39,562 nucleotides of DNA from a virus. Both the position numbers and the translations under genes were made by a program. Below the pieces are notes generated by a model, which was not told the origin of the DNA, searched no databases, and saw only the letters and a program-made list of their open reading frames with translations. Location: positions 1-39,562 of the IMG/VR virus record IMGVR_UViG_3300021961_000233; one strand, 5' to 3'. The stretch's first letter is position 1. Every line of letters starts with the position of its first letter. This document shows positions 35,407-39,562 of this stretch, piece after piece.

Positions 35407-35433
35407 CGAGTGCAAAGGGTTACTCTGCACTCG
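35407..35433 (-). terminator. Rho-independent terminator after the four-HTH gene
   Basis: CGAGTGCA (35407-35414) and TGCACTCG (35426-35433) form a perfect 8-bp stem with an 11-base loop. In the leftward direction it is followed by six T (35406-35401). It lies 16 bases past the stop of the HTH-repeat gene and just before the helicase start. Confidence 0.85.
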
Positions 35434-35448
35434 CTCTTGATTTCTAAC

Positions 35449-36174
35449 TTACTGTGCAGCTTTTTCTTTCTTAGCGGCACCATCATAGTCTGATGCAGTC
35501 AGACCACGACGAGTCAGCATGGTTTTAACACCACGAACAGTCTTGCCAATCTGTGTAGCAATTTCTTCTACAGTCATACCGGCAATGTTATCAACGCCTG
35601 CCAAGGGGTCTTCCTTGGTTGCAGACTTGGTTTCCTTCTGGCGAGGAATGGAATCAATCGCACCAGAACGAAGGAGGGAAAGAGCCTTGCCCCTTACAGA
35701 AGCAACGCTACGACCCATGGCATCAGCAATTTCTTCAACGAAAGAGCCGTTGTTTACCATCTGAATGAAGGAGGCTTCCTCATCGTCAGAGTAAGTCTTT
35801 ACAGACTCCTTGACGGGAGCAGGCTTAACATGACCAGTCAGCTCCAGGGAAAGTACCTTACCCTGAATCTGCTTGGCAGTGAAAGCACCGCCTTCAAACA
35901 GCTCAGCAATCTGAGCATAGGTGTAGTTACCGCTGTTATCTTCTACGAAAGTAGCAAGAGTAGCGGCCTGGGCTTCGCTGAAAGCCTTGGTGTTAGATGC
36001 AGAGGCCAGCTCTACATCATAGCCCATCTTGCGCAGCTTGCTAGAAACTGAGCGAGAAGAGGTTTCCAGGTTATCTGCAGCTTCTGCTACAGTAGCCTGA
36101 GATACGGGGAATTCGTCCCCTACGAAAGTTGTGAGCGCAGCAACACGCTCTTCTGTCCACTTTGGAACTGCCAT
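35449..36174 (-). CDS. DNA-binding protein with four HTH-like repeats
   Basis: 241 residues from ATG 36174 (GGAG eight bases upstream); a 12-residue upstream extension lies in the ligase gene and is rejected. Four related helical units are visible at ~5-57, ~63-120, ~132-180 and ~200-235, each with a pattern like VEEIADAMGRSVASVRGKAL or VEEIATQIGKTVRGVKTML, typical of helix-turn-helix or SANT-like domains. The tail is Lys/Ala-rich. G+C appears higher than in neighbours, and a strong terminator follows, both fitting high expression. It occupies a position recalling T5 D5, an abundant DNA-binding regulator (comparison from memory). A role in binding phage DNA and controlling transcription is likely but unproven. 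Confidence 0.7.
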   Translation of the reverse strand: MAVPKWTEERVAALTTFVGDEFPVSQATVAEAADNLETSSRSVSSKLRKMGYDVELASASNTKAFSEAQAATLATFVEDNSGNYTYAQIAELFEGGAFTAKQIQGKVLSLELTGHVKPAPVKESVKTYSDDEEASFIQMVNNGSFVEEIADAMGRSVASVRGKALSLLRSGAIDSIPRQKETKSATKEDPLAGVDNIAGMTVEEIATQIGKTVRGVKTMLTRRGLTASDYDGAAKKEKAAQ

Positions 36175-36175
36175 A

Positions 36176-36922
36176 TTAATTCTCCAATAAGAATTGTTGT
36201 AAGTTATCAACGATGATTACGCCAGATTCTCTGGCTTTTTGTGTTTTTAGTGATTCTATACCACTTTCATTTACTAGAATCGTTACGTCCCTTGTAACGC
36301 TACTCTTTATATTGTAGCCAAAAGCCTCAAGGTCTTTGTACGCATCTGCTTTCGTTTTATAGCTTCTTAACTTACCAGAGATGCAGACAGTTCCTTTGCT
36401 TTTTTGTTCTACTTTTGTAAACTTCCAGTTAAATGGTAATTCCGCATAGTAAGGGTACTCATGTACCACCCACTCTACGAGATTATGAGTAGCTTTTTCT
36501 CCGAGTCCTGCGATTTCACACGTAGTGTGGTTTATATGTTCCACACTAAGTACAGCCTGTGAAATCTTTGCAGCAACAGTTTTTCCAATCAAAGGAATAC
36601 TAAAAGCTGGAAGTAGGTCATTTAGAGTTGCAGACTTTGATTTTTCAATCTCATCATACAGTTTTACTCCAAGTTTTTCAGAGGAAAGTTTTTCACAAAT
36701 TGTCTCACAATCTAAAGCGTATATATCACTAATATCAACAAGACCTAGCTTGTTAATAGTGGATTCGCCTAATCCTTTGATTTTGAGAGTTTTTGCGAAA
36801 TGCTGAATCTTTTTTGTAGACTGCCCTTCACAAAAGGGATTCCTACAATAAAGCAAATAATTGACAACTTCAAGCTCGCTATCACAACACGGACAGTGAG
36901 TAGGGGCTTGAATTTTTGTCAT
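36176..36922 (-). CDS. NAD+-dependent DNA ligase, C-terminal subunit (Zn finger, HhH, BRCT)
   Basis: 248 residues equal to the C-terminal half of bacterial LigA. A four-Cys zinc finger (Cys10, Cys13, Cys26, Cys31; HCPCCDSEL and YCRNPFC) is followed by helix-hairpin-helix repeats (KTLKIKGLGESTINKLGL, PLIGKTVAAKISQ, IAGLGEKATHNLVEW) and a BRCT domain from about residue 175 (GTVCISGKLRSYKTKADAY). It lacks the catalytic lysine, so it must work with the other subunit at 37009-37926. Phage T5 also has a two-gene ligase. ATG 36922 follows promoter P4 by about 30 bases, with AGAGGAAG upstream. Confidence 0.9.
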   Translation of the reverse strand: MTKIQAPTHCPCCDSELEVVNYLLYCRNPFCEGQSTKKIQHFAKTLKIKGLGESTINKLGLVDISDIYALDCETICEKLSSEKLGVKLYDEIEKSKSATLNDLLPAFSIPLIGKTVAAKISQAVLSVEHINHTTCEIAGLGEKATHNLVEWVVHEYPYYAELPFNWKFTKVEQKSKGTVCISGKLRSYKTKADAYKDLEAFGYNIKSSVTRDVTILVNESGIESLKTQKARESGVIIVDNLQQFLLEN

Positions 36923-36950
36923 TTATATCTTCCTCTAAGTTTGAATGTAT

Positions 36951-36990
36951 ATTATACGGGACTCTAAGGTAAAAGTCAAGAATTATTTTT
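36951..36990 (-). promoter_or_regulatory. Promoter P4, AAATAATTC-boxed sigma70 type
   Basis: Reading leftward: AAAAATAATTC box at 36990-36980, TTGACT at 36979-36974, 17-base spacer, TATAAT at 36956-36951. It lies between the two ligase genes, so the C-terminal ligase subunit and the four-HTH gene form a unit ending at the terminator at 35407-35433. Confidence 0.92.
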
Positions 36991-37008
36991 TCAAAGGTCA
37001 TAACTTTC

Positions 37009-37926
37009 TCATACTCGTTTTACTACTCTTGGTATAATTTCGCCGGAACGAATTACCTCGACTTGACATCCTATTTCCAGACCCATTGATTCTATGAAGT
37101 TGGTATTATGCAGAGTAACCCTACTTACAGTTGCTCCACCAATATCAATTGGTTCCAGAATCCCTACAGGACTAATAACCCCGCTTTTGCCAACCTGCCA
37201 TACCACATCCAAGAGTGTTGTAACTACACCGTCTTTTTGTTCTTTTAATGCAAACGCTCCTTTAGGGTGATGTGCGGTTTTACCAGCCTGTAGAAACCCT
37301 GGATAGTCATTTATACGATACACCTTTCCATCTTTTGGAAAAGCATCTGTATCATCTGTATGTACTGTTCTGAATCCTTGAGCATATAGAAGATTCATTT
37401 GGGAAGTCCAAAAAACTTCAGTATTCGGAGCCATGTCATAAGCAAAGAAAGTCAAATCCCTATTTATAAAGTCTGCTATACTTTTTAGATTTAGCGCACC
37501 CGCTGCATAGTTTCTTGCATTAGGAATTGTACTAGGGGCTACAACTTCCCCAGTAATCTGCACTGTACCTTCTATGTTAATTTTATTCGGCACAAGGAAT
37601 CGTACTTTATCAGTTATCAACTGACCACGAACTCCGTCTCCTCGAGTGAGGGCGGCTTTTAGTTTACCGTCATTATAGATGAGCGATATTGCTGCTCCGT
37701 CTAGTTTATCGGTTACTACACATCTGTCTAGAAATGATTTTTCTACTTCATTTATATCAAAGTGCTTCTGTAGAGAATACATTTGATATAAATGAGGTGA
37801 GCCGTTTTTTTCGGTATAACCTACTTTTTCGTAGCCCGAAGCAGACACTAAGGCATCGAACTGGTCATCACTAATGACCGGAGTGCCTTTGTAATACATT
37901 TCACTGTAGTAGTCTAAAATATCCAC
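37009..37926 (-). CDS. NAD+-dependent DNA ligase, N-terminal catalytic subunit
   Basis: 305 residues covering the NAD+-binding Ia domain (YYKGTPVISDDQFDAL), the adenylation domain with catalytic Lys74 in TDKLDG, RGDGVRG, ITGEVVAP and FALKEQKDG, and the OB fold (PVGILEPIDIGGATVSRVTL, GCQVEVIRSGEIIPRV). It ends exactly where the zinc finger would begin. Domain Ia seems shorter than in bacterial LigA. The start is GTG 37926 with AGGAG eleven bases upstream. It joins nicks together with the C-terminal subunit and is expressed from its own promoter P5. Confidence 0.92.
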   Translation of the reverse strand: MDILDYYSEMYYKGTPVISDDQFDALVSASGYEKVGYTEKNGSPHLYQMYSLQKHFDINEVEKSFLDRCVVTDKLDGAAISLIYNDGKLKAALTRGDGVRGQLITDKVRFLVPNKINIEGTVQITGEVVAPSTIPNARNYAAGALNLKSIADFINRDLTFFAYDMAPNTEVFWTSQMNLLYAQGFRTVHTDDTDAFPKDGKVYRINDYPGFLQAGKTAHHPKGAFALKEQKDGVVTTLLDVVWQVGKSGVISPVGILEPIDIGGATVSRVTLHNTNFIESMGLEIGCQVEVIRSGEIIPRVVKRV

Positions 37927-37955
37927 GCGAATGGTTTCTCCTATAATTTATAGAT

Positions 37956-37993
37956 ATTATAGAATATTTTAGGTAATTTGTCAAGAATTATTT
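37956..37993 (-). promoter_or_regulatory. Promoter P5, AAATAATTC-boxed sigma70 type
   Basis: Reading leftward: AAATAATTC box at 37993-37985, TTGACA at 37984-37979, 17-base spacer, TATAAT at 37961-37956. The TAA stop of the PC4-like gene lies inside the box. It drives the catalytic ligase gene. Confidence 0.92.
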
Positions 37994-38287
37994 GTAGATA
38001 TTCTCAATTAAATCTTTGAAGTGTTCTTCAATAATCTCTTTGGTTTCGGCCAATGAAAGTATTTCTACTAAGCCAATGAACAATTCTCTTGAGTTATTAA
38101 AGTCAATCGGAATAGAAATACCTTCTGTACTAGGTTTCCATTCTTCCTCAAAGTCTAAATAATACTTCCGTATACTTAGGTATTCTACTCCACGAAATGT
38201 TGATATTGTGAGACGTACTTGATGACCTCTCTCCCCATCTTCATGTATAACTCTTTCATACACTTCGGGGCTTTCATGTAATTCCAT
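37988..38287 (-). CDS. PC4/YdbC-like ssDNA-binding protein
   Basis: 99 residues from ATG 38287 (GGAG seven bases upstream); the longer in-frame form lies inside the previous gene and is rejected. Residues ~22-70 follow the PC4 core closely: beta strands VRLTISTFRGVEYLSIRKYY, then the EEWKPSTEGISIPIDF turn, typical of PC4/YdbC (EWKPxKKGISL). A helix follows (LIEE region). PC4-fold proteins bind single-stranded or melted DNA and modulate transcription, replication or repair. It sits just before the ligase gene. Match judged by eye. Confidence 0.65.
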   Translation of the reverse strand: MELHESPEVYERVIHEDGERGHQVRLTISTFRGVEYLSIRKYYLDFEEEWKPSTEGISIPIDFNNSRELFIGLVEILSLAETKEIIEEHFKDLIENIYK

Positions 38288-38289
38288 TA

Positions 38290-38556
38290 TTAATCTCCAT
38301 TCTTTAGAATAGAGGATAACGGGACTACACTTGTTATGTGCTGAGGTTTCAGTAGTCGATATGAGTCCGTATCCCAACAAAAAAGTAGTAGCGTATCATC
38401 TGTTTCCTTTGCTCTACTTGTTTTCTGCTGAATATACGGAGTGCTAAAGTCAAGAGTACAAACATTGTACTTTAGCTTTTTTGAATTTTCACTTCTATAG
38501 GTAATAACTGCATCACCGTAATTAGTTACTAATTCTTTAAGTTCTTCTTTCTTCAC
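38290..38556 (-). CDS. Small protein, possibly SH3-like beta barrel
   Basis: 88 residues starting at GTG 38556 with AAGGAGA four bases upstream, and ending two bases before the PC4-like start. The pattern GDAVITYRSENSKKLKYNV-CTLDF followed by a variable loop and LLLFCWDTDSYRLLKPQHI resembles small phage proteins annotated as SH3 beta-barrel fold (VTFxKKDGTxRxMxCTL, then WDxdxxxWRxF). The family assignment is tentative. Function unknown. A terminator precedes it and no good promoter is visible in its 75-base leader. Confidence 0.5.
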   Translation of the reverse strand: MKKEELKELVTNYGDAVITYRSENSKKLKYNVCTLDFSTPYIQQKTSRAKETDDTLLLFCWDTDSYRLLKPQHITSVVPLSSILKNGD

Positions 38557-38632
38557 GGTCTCTCCTTGAATTGCAGATTAGCAAACTTTTTTGCATTACT
38601 GTCTGTCGAAGGTTAAACGTGTGAATGTAGAA

Positions 38633-38663
38633 AAACACTGGAGGTCATGACTCTCCAGTGTTT
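38633..38663 (-). terminator. Rho-independent terminator after the 118-residue gene
   Basis: AAACACTGGAG (38633-38643) and CTCCAGTGTTT (38653-38663) form a perfect 11-bp stem with a nine-base loop; the leftward transcript continues with TTTTT. It closes the single-gene unit started by P6. The rest of the gap (38557-38632) shows only a weak GCAAACTTTTTTGC hairpin and no clear promoter. Confidence 0.88.
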
Positions 38664-38679
38664 AGCGGTTAGAACTAAA

Positions 38680-39036
38680 TTACTTATTCAGTGCAGTGAT
38701 GACTGAAGTGAAGTAAACTGCTGCTTTGCCAGTCAATTTGCTGACAATGTCCTCGTCTACTTCTTGTCCTGCATCCGATAATGCAGCAGACAGTGCCTCG
38801 CAAGCGGCAGCTTTAGATACGCGTGCTGTTCCAGTTCCGCCTGAAGAAGTTGATTTAGCTGCTGGTGTTTTCTTAACGTAAACGCCAGCTTTTGTAAGAA
38901 TCATCCGAACGCCGTTGGGGCTTTCTTCGTATTCTTCGGCAATAGCTTTCACTATTTCCATTGAAGTTTCAGGTGTCGGGTCTGAATCTTCATATGCAGC
39001 CACCACAGCTGCTTTCTTGTCGTCGTCCCAAGCCAC
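38680..39036 (-). CDS. Small DNA-binding-like protein in its own transcription unit
   Basis: 118 residues, ATG 39036 with AGGAGA upstream. The N-terminal ~55 residues (WDDDKKAAVVAAYEDSDPTP, AIAEEYEESPNGVRMILTKA, GVYVKK) look like a SANT/HTH unit related in style to repeats of the 241-residue protein at 35449. A Thr/Ser/Gly linker follows, then an Ala-rich helical part (KAAACEALSAALSDAGQEVD). It is flanked by promoter P6 and a strong terminator, so it is a one-gene unit. G+C seems higher than surroundings. A phage chromatin-like or regulatory protein is likely, not shown. Confidence 0.65.
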   Translation of the reverse strand: MAWDDDKKAAVVAAYEDSDPTPETSMEIVKAIAEEYEESPNGVRMILTKAGVYVKKTPAAKSTSSGGTGTARVSKAAACEALSAALSDAGQEVDEDIVSKLTGKAAVYFTSVITALNK

Positions 39037-39070
39037 GATATTATCTCCTATCGTTCAGTTTTAAAAATAT

Positions 39071-39111
39071 ATTATATATGAATTTTAACATGAAAGTCAA
39101 GAATTATTTTT
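39071..39111 (-). promoter_or_regulatory. Promoter P6, AAATAATTC-boxed sigma70 type
   Basis: Reading leftward: AAAAATAATTC box at 39111-39101, TTGACT at 39100-39095, 18-base spacer, TATAAT at 39076-39071. The box overlaps the stop codon of the upstream gene. It drives the 118-residue gene. It is the only member with an 18-base spacer. Confidence 0.88.
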
Positions 39112-39562
39112 TACAACCTCGTTAAATCAATTCCGTACTGTTCCAAATGAGTTAGTTTACCTAAATCATAAGCCAGTGAATTTGCAAAGAAACCACCACT
39201 ATCTACTCCAGGAAAGAATGAGCCTTCTGACTCAACTTCCTCCAGCACATAAATATTATAACATTTAGAACCATACTTTTCCTCGTAGTTAGTGTTTCCA
39301 AGTCCTGGCTTAGACTCACAATACTCTGGTGTTAGTTCTCGTATAACTTTTACTGCTGTATGATAGGATGCTGACCAAGCAATTTCGCCTTCTGAAAATT
39401 CTTCGGCTACACACTCCTCTGGAAGATAATCATATCCTCTTTTTTCTTCTACAGAAACTACTCGTTGTGGTACTCCGATTTTTTCAATCAGGTTTGTTAT
39501 AAATGCAGGACTACGATACAACCCCGCTGCGATAGCTTGTACACTATCACCACGAAGGTATC
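39111..39562 (-). CDS. HTH-containing protein, N-terminus outside the window
   Basis: The frame stays open to the right edge; the apparent TTG start at 39521 is only the first candidate inside the window. The first visible residues, LRGDSVQAIAAGLYRSPAFI then TNLIEKIGVP, form a helix-turn-helix-like unit. The rest (~110 residues) contains GYDYLPEECVAEEFSEGEIA, EKYGSKCYNIYVLEEV and SLAYDLGKLTHLEQYGIDL and is unfamiliar. Its stop codon overlaps the box of P6. Possibly a small regulatory or DNA-modulating protein; family unknown. Confidence 0.55.
   Translation of the reverse strand, partial: YLRGDSVQAIAAGLYRSPAFITNLIEKIGVPQRVVSVEEKRGYDYLPEECVAEEFSEGEIAWSASYHTAVKVIRELTPEYCESKPGLGNTNYEEKYGSKCYNIYVLEEVESEGSFFPGVDSGGFFANSLAYDLGKLTHLEQYGIDLTRL

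Noticed and set aside
36495-36545. TAGTGTGG / CCACACTA hairpin inside the C-terminal ligase gene
   Set aside because: Only 8 bp with a 10-base loop, mid-gene and without a T run; likely chance.
38557-38632. Search for a promoter or riboswitch in the 75-base leader of the 88-residue gene
   Set aside because: No acceptable -35/-10 pair and no recognisable aptamer; only a weak GCAAAC...TTTTTTGC fold is seen.
1-39562. tRNA genes, integrase, CRISPR arrays and insertion sequences
   Set aside because: Gaps between genes are too short and none shows a cloverleaf; no recombinase or transposase motif occurs in any translated frame.

Overview
The window is part of a tailed-phage genome. It is A+T-rich, tightly packed and made of two convergent blocks. 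The plus strand (1-20169) carries the end of a lambda-like siphovirus tail-tip module (L, K and a fused I-J) followed by a long array of structural and adhesin genes. The minus strand (20197-39562) carries a lytic DNA-replication, recombination and nucleotide-metabolism module. A hairpin at 20171-20193 lies between the convergent ends. No integrase, tRNA, CRISPR array, packaging, head or lysis gene is recognisable. Gene content (adhesin families typical of marine phages, class I RNR, PhoH, PolA, PC4-like protein) and near-perfect sigma70 promoters suggest a virulent siphovirus of a marine proteobacterium. The host cannot be named from sequence alone.

Plus strand: 1-299 is the end of gpL (Fe-S Cys motif, with a sugar-binding-like insert). 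gpK (JAMM protease plus NlpC/P60) follows, then a 1901-residue protein joining gpI to gpJ with a C-terminal self-cleaving S74 chaperone. A Calx-beta/PKD-like protein and a small ORF close this operon. A consensus promoter at 8267-8306 then opens a second block of about 12 kb. It holds small structural proteins, two fibre-like proteins with related N-termini, a duplicated cassette (about 170-residue protein plus 830-850-residue lectin-like protein), a tail-assembly chaperone-like protein, a polyglycine adhesin, a phage-conserved 121-residue protein and a membrane-anchored coiled-coil protein.

Minus strand, read right to left in transcription order: a partial HTH protein; a 118-residue DNA-binding-like protein with its own promoter and terminator; an SH3-like small protein; a PC4-like ssDNA-binding protein; NAD+-dependent DNA ligase split into two genes (adenylation/OB and Zn-finger/HhH/BRCT); a protein with four HTH-like repeats followed by a terminator; DnaB-type helicase with a TTG start; two small ORFs; primase; family A DNA polymerase; a conserved unknown; PhoH; a UvsW/D10-like helicase; a small unknown; SSB; SbcD and SbcC (gp47/gp46, D12/D13-like); a Hjc-like resolvase; a flap endonuclease; NrdA and NrdB. 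The set and order strongly recall the phage T5 D-gene block, here joined to lambda-like tail genes.

The most striking non-coding signal is a family of six promoters. Each has a TTGAC(A/T) -35, a 17-18 nt spacer and TATAAT, and each is preceded by a near-invariant AAATAATTC box. Five drive successive replication sub-operons. The sixth drives the adhesin block on the other strand, so receptor-binding and replication genes appear to share one promoter class.
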